NCBI GenBank assembly: GCA_019239915.1
Contig: JAFAZF010000075.1
Span: 1 to 64,000 of the forward strand
Length of the DNA stretch: 64,000 bases
Direction of reading: 5' to 3'
Source of the DNA: Sphingomonadaceae bacterium
GTDB taxonomy: Bacteria > Pseudomonadota > Alphaproteobacteria > Sphingomonadales > Sphingomonadaceae
Part shown: piece after piece, positions 8,134-17,400 of the stretch
How positions within the stretch are numbered: the first letter of the stretch is position 1
Layout of the letters: each line of letters opens with the position of its first letter
Notes under the pieces: generated by a model
Database searches by the model: none
The model's input: the letters and a program-made list of their open reading frames with translations, nothing else
What the model was told of the DNA's origin: nothing
Made by a program: the position numbers and the translations under genes

Positions 8134-11100
8134 GCCGGCTGATATCCTGTCGAATCGTCGATGTGGCGCGCAAGCAGGCGCTCGTGCGGAGAGCGGCGGC
8201 GGAAGCGGTCGAGCGCGAGATAGACGACGGGTGTGGTGAGCAATGTCAGGAACTGGCTCGCGATCAACCCGCCGAAGATCGCGATGCCGAGCGGGCGACG
8301 GAGCTCCGCGCCTTCGCCGAAGCCGATGGCGAGCGGAATCGCGCCGAACGCCGCCGCCATCGTCGTCATCAGGATCGGGCGGAAGCGCAGCAGCGACGCC
8401 TCGCGGATCGCCGCGACCGGCGAAAGCCCGCGCGCGCGCTCGGCATCCAGCGCGAAGTCGATGATCAGGATCGCGTTCTTCTTCACGATGCCGATCAGCA
8501 GGATGATGCCGATCAGCCCGATCAGATCGAACTGCGACCCGGTGAGCATCAGCGCCGCCACCGCGCCGATGCCGGCCGACGGCAGCGTCGACAGCACCGT
8601 CAGCGGATGGATCGCGCTTTCGTAGAGCACGCCGAGCACGATATAGATTACCACCAGCGCCGACAGGATCAGGATCGGTGTCGAGGCAGTCGATTGCTGG
8701 AAGACCTGCGCGGTCCCGGCGAAGCTCCCGACGACGCCTGGCGGCAGCACCCGCGCCTGCACCTCGGCAATGCGCTGCGCCGCCTGGCCAAGCGAATAGT
8801 TGTTGCCGGTGTTGAAGCTGACCGTGGCCGAGGGCGCCGCGTCCTGATGGTTGATCTGCGCCGCGGTCGAGAGCTGCGACCAGTGCGCGAAGGAGGAGAG
8901 CGGCGTCATCGTCCAGGGGTTGGTGTTGACCGCAGAACCGCTCGGCGTGTTGCCGCCCTGCCCGGTCGTCGAGACCGGCGAGGACCCGCTGAGCCCCGCG
9001 CCGGTGCCGGTGGTGATGAGGCCGTTCTTCGTCTGCGTGCTGCCGTTAGCGGTGGGAACGGTACCGGTGTCGCTGCCGCTCGAAGCCGTGGCGGCGCCGA
9101 CCGCGGCGGAGGCGGCGGCGCTCGCCGAGGTCGGCGCGCTCGTCGCCGTGCTCGTGGTCGCCGTCGTAGCGCGACTCGTCGGCACATAGATATTGCGCAG
9201 CGCCTCGGGGCTGCCGGTGAACTCGGGCGCGACGCCCATGACGACATGATATTGGTTGAGTCCGCTGTAGATCGTCGCGACCTGGCGCTGGCCGAACGCA
9301 TCGTAGAGCGTCTGGTCGACCGTCGAGGGCGTGATGCCGAGCCGCGTCGCAGCATCGCGATCGATGTCGACATAGATCTCCGCGCCGCCCTGCTCGACAT
9401 CCTGATCGAGATCGGTGAGCTCGGGATATTTCTTGAGCGCCTGCACCAGCGCCGGGGCCGCCTTGGCGAGCACGTTCGGATCGTCCGCCTTCAGCGTGTA
9501 CTGGTAGCTGCTGTTGCCGCCGCGTCCGCCCACCCGCATGTCCTGCACCGGCGTCAGGAAGGTGGCGACGCCGGTGATCCTCGCGAGCTTGGGGCGCAAC
9601 CGCGTGATGACGTCGCGCGAAGAAGCGCGTTGGCTCTTGGGCTTGAGCGTCACGAACATGAAGCCGCCGCCGGCGCGCGAGCCGCCGGTGAACGCCACCA
9701 CCGTCGCGACCGCCGGATCCTTGCGGATGACGCGGACGATGTCGGTAAGCTTGTCCTGCATCGCGTTGAACGAAATGCTCTGGTCGGCGCGCAGGCCGCC
9801 CATCAGCGATCCGGTATCCTGCTCGGGAAAGAAGCCCTTGGGCACCTCGATCAGCAGGAAGACGTTGAGCAGCACCGCGCCGAGCAGCATCAGCAGCGTC
9901 GCACCGCGATTGGCGAGCGCCCAATCAAGACTTCGCGAGTATCGCTGCTGGAGCCGCGCGAAGACGTTCTCGAGCCAACGGCTGACGCGACCCTCCTTTT
10001 CCGCCGCGCGTTCGCGCAGCACGATCGCGGCGATCATCGGCGTGGTGGTGAGCGAGAAGACGAGGCTGATCAGCACCGCGATCGTCATCGTCACGGCGAA
10101 CTCGCGGAACAGCCGCCCGATGATCCCGCCCATGAACAGCAGCGGGATGAACACCGCGACGAGGCTGATCGAGATCGACAGCACGGTGAAGCCGACCTCT
10201 CGCGCGCCCTGCAGCGCCGCCGCTCTCGGCCGCATCCCCGCCTCAACATGACGGCTGATATTCTCGAGCACGACGATCGCGTCGTCGACGACAAAGCCGG
10301 TCGCGACCGTCAGCGCCATCAGCGATAGATTGTTAAGGCTGAAGCCAGCGAGGTACATCACGCCGAGCGTGCCGAGCAGCGAGGCGATCACCGCGACGGC
10401 CGGCACGATCGTCGCGCGCAGCGACCGCAGGAAGATCGAGACGACGATCACCACGAGCAGCGTCGCGATCACCAGCGTCGCCTCGACCTCGTGCAGCGAG
10501 GCGCGGATCGTCGTCGTGCGATCCGAGGCGATGGCGATCTTGATGTCGGGCGGGATCGCCGCCTGCAGGCCCGGCAGCTCGGCCTTCACGGCGTCGACGG
10601 TTGCGATGATGTTGGCGCCGGGCTGGCGGCTGATCACGACGTTGATCGCGCGCTTGCCGTTGAACAGCCCCATGTTGCGGACGTCTTCAGGCCCGTCATA
10701 GACGTGCGCGACGTCCGACAGCCGCACCGCGATGCCGTTGCGCCAGGCGATCACCAACCCCGAATAGTCGGACGCCTTGAGCCCCGGCACGTCGCCATAG
10801 ACTTGCCAGGCGTCGGCGCCGTTCTCGATGACGCCGCGCGGGCGGTTGGCGTTGGTCGACGAGATCGCGGTGCGGACGTCTTCCAGCGGGATGCCGTAGC
10901 GCGAGAGCGCGAGCGGATTGAGGTCGATGCGAATTGCCGGCAGCGCAGCGCCGCCCAATTCGACGTCGCCGACGCCCTGCACCTGCAGCAGCCGCTGCTC
11001 GACGACGTTCGAGACGGCATTGTAGATATCGGCTTGGCTTCGCGTGTCGGAAGTCAGCGCGATGATCAGGATCGGCGCGTCGGCGGGATTGATCTTGCGA

Positions 11101-11486
11101 TAGGTCGGGTTGGAGGTGAGCGTCGCCGGCAGATCGGCGCGCGCGGCGTTGATCGCCGCCTGCACGTCGCGCGCGGCGCCATCGATGTTGCGCGACAGAT
11201 CGAACTGCGCGGTGATCCGCGTCGAGCCGATCCCCGACTGCGAGGTGAGTTCGGTGACTCCCGCGATCGTCGCCATGCGCCGCTCGAGCGGCGAGGCGAC
11301 GCTCGTCGCCATCGTCGTCGGCGAAGCGCCGGCGAGCGTGCCGGTGACGCTGATCGTCGGGAAGTCGACTTGCGGCAGCGGCGCCACCGGCATGCCGAAG
11401 AAGGCGGCGATGCCCGCGAGCATCACCCCGACGGTGAGCAGGAGCGTGCCGATCGGGCGACGGATGAAGGGGGCGGAGAGATTCAT
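8130..11486 (-). CDS. RND multidrug efflux permease, MdtC/MexB-like (second permease)
   Basis: An inner-membrane proton antiporter of 1118 residues, longer than the usual 1030-1040. It has the two-fold RND layout with transmembrane clusters in each half. The proton-relay pair is present in TGFVVDDAIVV and the matching lysines in IVKKNAILI. Residues about 770-858 are a Thr/Ser/Ala/Gly-rich insert placed where AcrB has a short turn in the second docking region (after RNIYVPTS, before TPLSSFAHW). It follows another RND permease in the operon, an mdtABC-like order in which MdtB and MdtC form a mixed trimer. A 200-base repeat-filled gap precedes it. Confidence 0.94.
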   Translation of the reverse strand: MNLSAPFIRRPIGTLLLTVGVMLAGIAAFFGMPVAPLPQVDFPTISVTGTLAGASPTTMATSVASPLERRMATIAGVTELTSQSGIGSTRITAQFDLSRNIDGAARDVQAAINAARADLPATLTSNPTYRKINPADAPILIIALTSDTRSQADIYNAVSNVVEQRLLQVQGVGDVELGGAALPAIRIDLNPLALSRYGIPLEDVRTAISSTNANRPRGVIENGADAWQVYGDVPGLKASDYSGLVIAWRNGIAVRLSDVAHVYDGPEDVRNMGLFNGKRAINVVISRQPGANIIATVDAVKAELPGLQAAIPPDIKIAIASDRTTTIRASLHEVEATLVIATLLVVIVVSIFLRSLRATIVPAVAVIASLLGTLGVMYLAGFSLNNLSLMALTVATGFVVDDAIVVLENISRHVEAGMRPRAAALQGAREVGFTVLSISISLVAVFIPLLFMGGIIGRLFREFAVTMTIAVLISLVFSLTTTPMIAAIVLRERAAEKEGRVSRWLENVFARLQQRYSRSLDWALANRGATLLMLLGAVLLNVFLLIEVPKGFFPEQDTGSLMGGLRADQSISFNAMQDKLTDIVRVIRKDPAVATVVAFTGGSRAGGGFMFVTLKPKSQRASSRDVITRLRPKLARITGVATFLTPVQDMRVGGRGGNSSYQYTLKADDPNVLAKAAPALVQALKKYPELTDLDQDVEQGGAEIYVDIDRDAATRLGITPSTVDQTLYDAFGQRQVATIYSGLNQYHVVMGVAPEFTGSPEALRNIYVPTSRATTATTSTATSAPTSASAAASAAVGAATASSGSDTGTVPTANGSTQTKNGLITTGTGAGLSGSSPVSTTGQGGNTPSGSAVNTNPWTMTPLSSFAHWSQLSTAAQINHQDAAPSATVSFNTGNNYSLGQAAQRIAEVQARVLPPGVVGSFAGTAQVFQQSTASTPILILSALVVIYIVLGVLYESAIHPLTVLSTLPSAGIGAVAALMLTGSQFDLIGLIGIILLIGIVKKNAILIIDFALDAERARGLSPVAAIREASLLRFRPILMTTMAAAFGAIPLAIGFGEGAELRRPLGIAIFGGLIASQFLTLLTTPVVYLALDRFRRRSPHERLLARHIDDSTGYQPA

Positions 11487-11490
11487 GATG

Positions 11491-11672
11491 CTCCCTATCC
11501 CGCAAGCGGGAGAGGGAGGGGCCCGCCGCGAAGCGGTGGGAGGGTTAGGGTCTTCTGCGCGAGAAGTAGGAGCCTCACCAGCGAGCCGCTGCGGAATGCC
11601 CCCGGCATTCCGCAGCTCATGCCGGGGGCATGAGCGGCCGGCTCACTCCTCTCCCGCTTGCGGGAGAGGGAG
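11491..11672. repeat. Composite palindromic element between the two permease genes
   Basis: About 180 bases flanked by near-identical inverted ends containing CTCCCGCTTGCGGGAGAGGG. Inside is a perfect 13-bp-arm hairpin (GCTGCGGAATGCC and its complement around CCC) and a second hairpin with a CATGCCGGGGGCATG core. It fills the gap between two co-directional operon genes and would form strong structure in the mRNA. No coding content is seen. Confidence 0.8.
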
Positions 11673-11688
11673 TTCGGTCGCGCGCCCC

Positions 11689-14600
11689 TCACGCCCTCGC
11701 CTCCAGCGGCAGCTCCGGTTCCTCGTCGCGCTTGCCGAAGCGCGCGGACAGCCGCTCGAAGGAGAGGAAGATCACCGGCGTCGTGAACAGGGTGAGCGCC
11801 TGGCTGACGATCAGGCCGCCGGCGATGGCGATGCCGAGCGGGCGGCGCAGCTCCGCGCCCATGCCTGCGCCGAAGATCAGCGGCAGCGCCGCGAATAGCG
11901 CCGCGAACGTCGTCATCATGATCGGGCGGAAGCGGAGATGCGCCGCCTGGCGGATCGCGTTGCCGGCATCCATCCCCTGCTCGCGCTGCGCCTCGATCGC
12001 GAAGTCGATCATCATGATCGCGTTCTTCTTCACGATGCCGATCAGGAGCACGATGCCGATGATCCCGATCACGCCGAGATCGTTGCCGGTGATCAGCAGG
12101 AACAGGAGCGCGCCGACGCCCGCCGAAGGCAGCGTCGAGAGGATCGTCAGCGGATGGATGAAGCTCTCGTAGAGCACGCCCAGCACGATGTAGACGACGA
12201 CGATCGCGGCAAGGATCAGCCACACTTCGTTCTGCAGGCTGGCGCGGAACGCGTCGGCGGCGCCGAGGAAGGCGGTGGTGATCGTCGCCGGCATGCCGAT
12301 GCGCTTCTCGGCCGCGGTGATCTTGTCGACCGCGCCGCCGAGCGAATGTCCGGGCGCGAGATCGAAGCCGACGGTGGATGCCGGGAACTGCGCGACGCGC
12401 GTCACCTCGAGCGGGGCGTCACCTTCGACGAAGCTCGCCACGGTGTTGAGCGGCACCGCCGTCCCGCTCGAAGTCTGGACATAGAGACGGTTGAGCGCAT
12501 CGGGCGAGGTCAGCATCCCCGGCTGACTCTCGAGGATCACGCGATACTGCGTCGTCTGCGTGAAGATCGTCGAGATGATGCGTTGCCCGAACGCGTTGTA
12601 GAGCGCGCTGTCGATCGAGGCGGCCGAGATGCCGAGCCGGGCGGCGGTATCACGGTTGAGCTTCACCGTGATCGCGCGGCCCTTGTTCTGCTGGTCCGAG
12701 ACGAGGTTGCGCAGCTCGCGAATGTCCTTGAGCGCGGTGACGAGCTTGTTCGTCCAGGTCGTGATCTGGGCCTGGTCGGCGCCCTGCAGCGCGAAGCGGT
12801 AGGTTGTCGGGCCTCCCTCGGCGTCGATCGTCAGATCCTGGACGGGACGGACGTAGAGCGTGACACCGGCAATGTCGCGCACCCGCTTCTGGATGTCGCG
12901 CATGATCCTGCTCTGGCTCGAGCGATCGCCCTTGTTCGCCAGGTTGATCAGCATGCGGCCCTGGTTCAGCGCCGGGTTCTGACCGTCCACGCCGACGTTC
13001 GAGCTGAGGCTTGCGACGCCGGGTGTGTCGAGAACCGCGTCTGCGACCTTCTCCTGCAGCGCCGACATGCGCGGGAAGGAAATGCCCTGCCCGGTCGCCA
13101 CCACCGCCTGGAGCTGGCCGGTGTCCTGCTCGGGGAACAGCCCCTTGGGGATGACGATGAAGAGCAGCGCCGTCAGCACCAGCGACCCGGCGAAGACGAG
13201 CAGCGTCGCGGTCTGGCGCACCAGCACCCAGTCGAGCAGCCGCGCATAATGATGCGAAACGCGGTCGAACTTCTCCATCGTCCATTCGGCATAGCGCGGC
13301 GTGCGCACCTCGTGCGCGGGCTTGAGCCAGCGTGCCGAGAGCATCGGCACCAGCGTCAGCGCCACCACCGCCGAGATCAGGATCGTCACCGCGAGCGTCA
13401 CCGCGAACTCGCGGAACAGCCGGCCGACGACGTCGCCCATGAACAGCAACGGGATCAGCACCGCGATCAGGCTGACGGTGAGCGAGATGATCGTGAAGCC
13501 GATCTCGCTCGAGCCGAGCAGCGCGGCATGCAGCGGCCGTTTCCCTTCCTCGAGATGGCGCGCGATGTTCTCGGTGACGACGATCGCATCATCGACGACG
13601 AAGCCCGAAGCGATCGTCAGCGCCATCAGCGAGAGGTTGTTAAGGCTGAACCCGAGGAAATGCATCGCCGCGAAGGTGCCGATGATCGAAAGCGGCACCG
13701 ACAGGCTCGCGATCAGCGTCGCCTGCGCGGAACCGAGGAAGAAGAAGATCGCCAGCGTCACCAGGACAACGGCGAAGACGAGCTCGATCTGTACATCGTG
13801 GACGGAGGCGCGGATGCCGACCGTGCGATCGGTCAGCAACGTGACGTGGACGTCTGCGGGCAGCGCCTGCTCGAGCTGCGGCAGCGCCGCCTTGATGGCA
13901 TCGACGGTGCCGATGACGTTCGCGCCGGGCTGGCGCTGGACGTCGACCACGATGGCCGGGGTGCGGTTCATCCACGCACCCAGCCGCGTGTTCTCCGACG
14001 AATCGACGACATCGGCGACGTCGGAAAGGCGGACGGCGGTGCCGCCGCTATAGGCGATGATCAGGTTCTTGTAGTCGGCAGCGGTGGCGAGCTGGTCGTT
14101 GGCGTCGATCGACCAGCTCCGTGTCGGCCCGTCGAAGCTGCCCTTGGCGCCGTTGACGTTGGCGGCCGCGATCGCGCTGCGCAGCTGATCGAGCGAAAGC
14201 CCACGCGCGGCGAGCGCTTGGACGTTCGCCTGGATGCGCACCGCCGGCCGCTGCCCACCGGACAAGGCGACGAGGCCGACGCCGGAGATCTGGGCGATCT
14301 TGTTGGCCATGCGCTGGTCGACGAGGTTCTGCACCTCGGCGAGACTGCGCGTGTCGGAGGTGACGCCGAGGCTTAGCACCGGCGCATCGGCCGGGTTGAC
14401 CTTGGCGTAAACCGGCGGCGCCGGCAGATCGGACGGCAAGAGCGTGTTCGCCGCGTTGATCGCGGCCTGCACCTCCTGCTCGGCGACATCGAGGTTGAGG
14501 CTGAGATTGAACTGCAGCGTGATCACCGACGCGCCCGCAGACGAGACCGACGACATGCGCGACAGTCCGGCCATCTCGCCGAACTGGCGCTCGAGCGGTG

Positions 14601-14862
14601 CGGTGACGGTGAGCCCCATCACGTCGGGGCTTGCGCCCGGATAGAGCGTCGTCACCTGGATCGTCGGATAGTCGACTTCCGGCAGCGCCGAGAGCGGCAG
14701 GAACTTGTAGCCGACGAGACCGCCGAGCAGGATCGCGAGCATCAGCAGCGTCGTCGCGACCGGCCGCATGATGAACGGCCGCGAAGGATTGGCGGAGCCG
14801 CTGCCGAGCGCGTCCAGCTCGGCCTCTTCGTCCGCGTCCACCGGGGTGGCGGGTTCGGTCAC
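11689..14862 (-). CDS. RND multidrug efflux permease, MdtB-like (first permease)
   Basis: A 1057-residue inner-membrane RND transporter. The cytoplasmic N-terminus is acidic and about 30 residues longer than usual before the first helix. The proton-relay aspartates lie in SGFVVDDAIVVTEN and the lysine motif in IVKKNAIMM. There is no low-complexity insert, unlike its partner. The ATG at 14862 overlaps the adaptor stop (ATGA), so the two are translationally coupled. Gene order adaptor, permease, permease, outer-membrane factor suggests an MdtABC-type pump with a heteromeric permease. Substrates cannot be read from the sequence; bile salts, novobiocin-like drugs and metals are known for relatives. 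Confidence 0.95.
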   Translation of the reverse strand: MTEPATPVDADEEAELDALGSGSANPSRPFIMRPVATTLLMLAILLGGLVGYKFLPLSALPEVDYPTIQVTTLYPGASPDVMGLTVTAPLERQFGEMAGLSRMSSVSSAGASVITLQFNLSLNLDVAEQEVQAAINAANTLLPSDLPAPPVYAKVNPADAPVLSLGVTSDTRSLAEVQNLVDQRMANKIAQISGVGLVALSGGQRPAVRIQANVQALAARGLSLDQLRSAIAAANVNGAKGSFDGPTRSWSIDANDQLATAADYKNLIIAYSGGTAVRLSDVADVVDSSENTRLGAWMNRTPAIVVDVQRQPGANVIGTVDAIKAALPQLEQALPADVHVTLLTDRTVGIRASVHDVQIELVFAVVLVTLAIFFFLGSAQATLIASLSVPLSIIGTFAAMHFLGFSLNNLSLMALTIASGFVVDDAIVVTENIARHLEEGKRPLHAALLGSSEIGFTIISLTVSLIAVLIPLLFMGDVVGRLFREFAVTLAVTILISAVVALTLVPMLSARWLKPAHEVRTPRYAEWTMEKFDRVSHHYARLLDWVLVRQTATLLVFAGSLVLTALLFIVIPKGLFPEQDTGQLQAVVATGQGISFPRMSALQEKVADAVLDTPGVASLSSNVGVDGQNPALNQGRMLINLANKGDRSSQSRIMRDIQKRVRDIAGVTLYVRPVQDLTIDAEGGPTTYRFALQGADQAQITTWTNKLVTALKDIRELRNLVSDQQNKGRAITVKLNRDTAARLGISAASIDSALYNAFGQRIISTIFTQTTQYRVILESQPGMLTSPDALNRLYVQTSSGTAVPLNTVASFVEGDAPLEVTRVAQFPASTVGFDLAPGHSLGGAVDKITAAEKRIGMPATITTAFLGAADAFRASLQNEVWLILAAIVVVYIVLGVLYESFIHPLTILSTLPSAGVGALLFLLITGNDLGVIGIIGIVLLIGIVKKNAIMMIDFAIEAQREQGMDAGNAIRQAAHLRFRPIMMTTFAALFAALPLIFGAGMGAELRRPLGIAIAGGLIVSQALTLFTTPVIFLSFERLSARFGKRDEEPELPLEARA

Positions 14863-16286
14863 TGGCCGCCGCCGTTCCCGCCGCTACCCCCGCCATTGGC
14901 GCTGTCGCCGCCGCCTTGGCCGCGGTGACGATGGTGATGGCCGCCGGGCTCAGCGCTGTTGCCGTCGGCTGCGCCATCCTGCGCATTCCCCTGCGCTTGC
15001 CGGGATTGATCGCCCTGCCCGCCGCCACTGTCGCCGCTGCCGAACAGCCAAGCGAAGAGGCCCGTCTTCTTGGGGCGCTGGCGATGCTGCTGCTGGCCGG
15101 GCAGCGTCACCTTGGAGCCGTCGTCGAGATTGTCGGCACCTTCGATGACGACCGTCTGCCCCTGTTGCAGGCCGGAGAGGATCGCGATCGTCGCGCCGTT
15201 CTGCGGCCCGAGCTTGACCACCTGCAGTTTCACGGTCTCGTTCGGCTGCAGCACGAACACGAAATCGCCCTGCGGCCCGTGGCGGACCGCGGTGACGGGC
15301 ACCACCGTCACGTTCTGCAGCGTGTCGACCAGGAGCGACAGGTTGACGAACTGATTGGGGAAGAGCTTGCCGTCCCGGTTGGGGAAGCGCGCCTTTGCCT
15401 TCACCGTGCCGGTGGTGGCGTCGATCTGGTTGTCGAAGGTGAGGAAGCTGCCCTGCGCAAGCGGCGTCGTGCCGGTCTGATCGCTGGCCGTCGCGGGCAG
15501 GTTGGCGCCGGTGCGGCGGCGGGCGAGCACGTCCGGCAGGTTCGCCTGCGGCACCGCGAACGAAACGTCGATCGGATCGGTCTCGGTGATGATCGCGACG
15601 CCGTTCGCGTCGCCCGGCGTGACGTAATTGCCGATGTCGACCTGACGCAGGCCGATGCGGCCCGAAACCGGCGCGGTGATCGAGGTGTAGCGGAGGTTGA
15701 GCCGGGCGGTGCCGACCGCAGCCTGATCGGCGGCGACGGTGGCCTCGTCCTGCTTCACCGTCGCGGCCTGCGTGTCGACCTGCTGGCGCGCGATCGAGTC
15801 CTGCGCGAGTAGCGTCTGGTAGCGCCTCAGGTCGACGCGCGCGAGGTTGAGCGTCGCCTGGTCCTTGGCGAGATTGGCCTGCGCCTGCGAGAGCGCGAGC
15901 CGGTAGGGCCGGGGATCGACCTGCGCTAGCATCTGGCCCTTGGAGACGATCTGGCCTTCCTTGAAGTTGATCGTGAAGATGTTGCCGGAAAGCTGCGGCT
16001 TCACCGTCGCGCTGACGATCGGCTGTACGGTGCCGATCACGCCGATCGTCTCCGGCATCGAGCCGAGCGTCACCTTGGCGGTGCCGACCGTCGCCGCCGG
16101 GCGGCCCTTGCCGCTGCGACCGCCGCCGGCGCCGGCCTGCGCATTGCCACCGCTGGCGGCATGAACGAGCGCCCAGATCGCGACACCGAGTACGACAAGC
16201 GCGAGAAGCGTCAGCAGCGCATTGCGCCGCGCGCGGGGCGATCGCTCCACCTCGACGGGGGCGTAATCGGAGTGTTGATCGTTCAT
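14859..16286 (-). CDS. RND periplasmic adaptor (membrane fusion protein, MdtA family)
   Basis: The adaptor bridging the permeases to the outer-membrane channel. The 475 residues comprise an N-terminal membrane anchor (LLTLLALVVLGVAIWALV), a split lipoyl/biotinyl-like domain around a coiled-coil hairpin (residues about 95-200), a beta-barrel region and a membrane-proximal domain. The last 80 residues are a Gly/Asn/Gln/Asp-rich tail with a histidine cluster (GGHHHRHRGQ), absent from typical MdtA. First gene of the four-gene efflux operon; the 106 bases upstream are AT-richer and probably contain its promoter. Confidence 0.94.
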   Translation of the reverse strand: MNDQHSDYAPVEVERSPRARRNALLTLLALVVLGVAIWALVHAASGGNAQAGAGGGRSGKGRPAATVGTAKVTLGSMPETIGVIGTVQPIVSATVKPQLSGNIFTINFKEGQIVSKGQMLAQVDPRPYRLALSQAQANLAKDQATLNLARVDLRRYQTLLAQDSIARQQVDTQAATVKQDEATVAADQAAVGTARLNLRYTSITAPVSGRIGLRQVDIGNYVTPGDANGVAIITETDPIDVSFAVPQANLPDVLARRRTGANLPATASDQTGTTPLAQGSFLTFDNQIDATTGTVKAKARFPNRDGKLFPNQFVNLSLLVDTLQNVTVVPVTAVRHGPQGDFVFVLQPNETVKLQVVKLGPQNGATIAILSGLQQGQTVVIEGADNLDDGSKVTLPGQQQHRQRPKKTGLFAWLFGSGDSGGGQGDQSRQAQGNAQDGAADGNSAEPGGHHHRHRGQGGGDSANGGGSGGNGGGQ

Positions 16287-16392
16287 GAACTCGCCAAGTG
16301 CTGAAAGACGATGAATAGCAGCTTAGCGTGCTTCAATATTTCACGTTTGAAAAAGCTCGGCCGAGTCTGGGACACGTCGCGCAAAGCGTCTC

Positions 16393-17280
16393 TCACGCGA
16401 CCCAGTCGGCCCGGGCGTAGCCTTGCGCATAGAGCAAGGCGGTAAGATCGTTGTGGTCGATGCGGGCATGCGCCGCGGCGGCCGTCTTCGGCTTCGCATG
16501 ATAGGCGACACCGAGACCGGCTGCCTGGATCATCGGGATGTCGTTGGCGCCGTCGCCGACCGCGAGCACTTCCTCCGCCGCCAAGCCGAGCGCGTCGCGC
16601 TCCGCGATCAGCGTCTCGAGCTTGGTCTGCGCCCCGACGATCGGCCGCGCGACCGTACCGACGAGCGCGCCGTCTTCGATATGCAGCGTGTTCGAGAGCG
16701 CACGGTGGAAACCGATCGCCTCGGCGACACGATCGGCGAAGACGGTGAAGCCGCCCGAGACCAGCACCGCGCGCGCGCCGTGCGCCGCCATCGTGCGCAC
16801 CAGCGTCCGCGCGCCCGGCATCAGCGTCACCCGCTCGGCATGGCAGCGTTCGATCGCATCCGACGAGAGCCCCTTGAGCAGCGCGACGCGCGCATCCAGC
16901 GCCGCCTCGAAATCGAGCTCGCCGCGCATCGCCCGCTCGGTCACCTCGGCGATCTGCGGCTTGATCCCGGCATAAGCGGCGAGCTCGTCGATGCACTCGA
17001 TCGTGATCATCGTCGAATCCATGTCCGCGACGATAAGCTTCTTGCGGCGGTGCGCCTCGGGCTGGACGACGATGTCAATGCCGGGGCTGAACGGCACGCT
17101 CTCCAGCACCTGCCGTGCACGCACCGGATCACCCTCGAAGCGAATATCGGCTGCGTTGCCCACCTCGATCAATCTGGATTCGACGATTCTGCAATCGGCC
17201 TTGCTACTCAGCCAATCTTCCGCGAGCTGAACATTCCTGCCCTCATCGAGATCGTTCGCTATGAGCGTGGCGATGAACAC
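16393..17280 (-). CDS. serB: Phosphoserine phosphatase
   Basis: SerB catalyses the last step of serine synthesis in the cytoplasm. The HAD catalytic motif is DMDST with nucleophile Asp86 and acid Asp88. The later motifs VSGGFTVFAD and GDGANDIPM are present. The N-terminal 75 residues form the regulatory region preceding the HAD domain in SerB proteins, and 295 residues is the usual length. It is divergent from miaA, with a REP pair in the 120-base gap. Confidence 0.95.
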   Translation of the reverse strand: MFIATLIANDLDEGRNVQLAEDWLSSKADCRIVESRLIEVGNAADIRFEGDPVRARQVLESVPFSPGIDIVVQPEAHRRKKLIVADMDSTMITIECIDELAAYAGIKPQIAEVTERAMRGELDFEAALDARVALLKGLSSDAIERCHAERVTLMPGARTLVRTMAAHGARAVLVSGGFTVFADRVAEAIGFHRALSNTLHIEDGALVGTVARPIVGAQTKLETLIAERDALGLAAEEVLAVGDGANDIPMIQAAGLGVAYHAKPKTAAAAHARIDHNDLTALLYAQGYARADWVA

Positions 17281-17302
17281 GGGTACCGCAAATCTCCAGA
17301 AA

Positions 17303-17389
17303 CCCGTTCGGGCTGAGCTTGTCGAAGCCCTGTTCTTCTCTTGCTCGATAGGAAGAAGGACGGCCCTTCGACAAGTTCGGGGCGAACGG
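17303..17389. repeat. REP-type inverted pair between serB and miaA
   Basis: The left arm begins CCCGTTCGGGCTGAGC and the right arm ends TTCGGGGCGAACGG, about 35 bases apart. It lies in the divergent serB/miaA intergenic gap, immediately before the miaA ribosome site. Confidence 0.85.
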
Positions 17390-17400
17390 AGGTTGACGTG

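Noticed and set aside
8112..14376. Very long plus-strand frames opposite the RND permease genes
   Set aside because: They are rich in Arg, Asp and His in the manner of antisense translation of GC-rich genes, with no family motifs or ribosome sites.
16310..16392. CTCGGCCGAG followed by CTTTTTC as a serB terminator
   Set aside because: The palindrome leaves no room for a loop of at least three bases without losing most of the stem, so it is not a convincing terminator.
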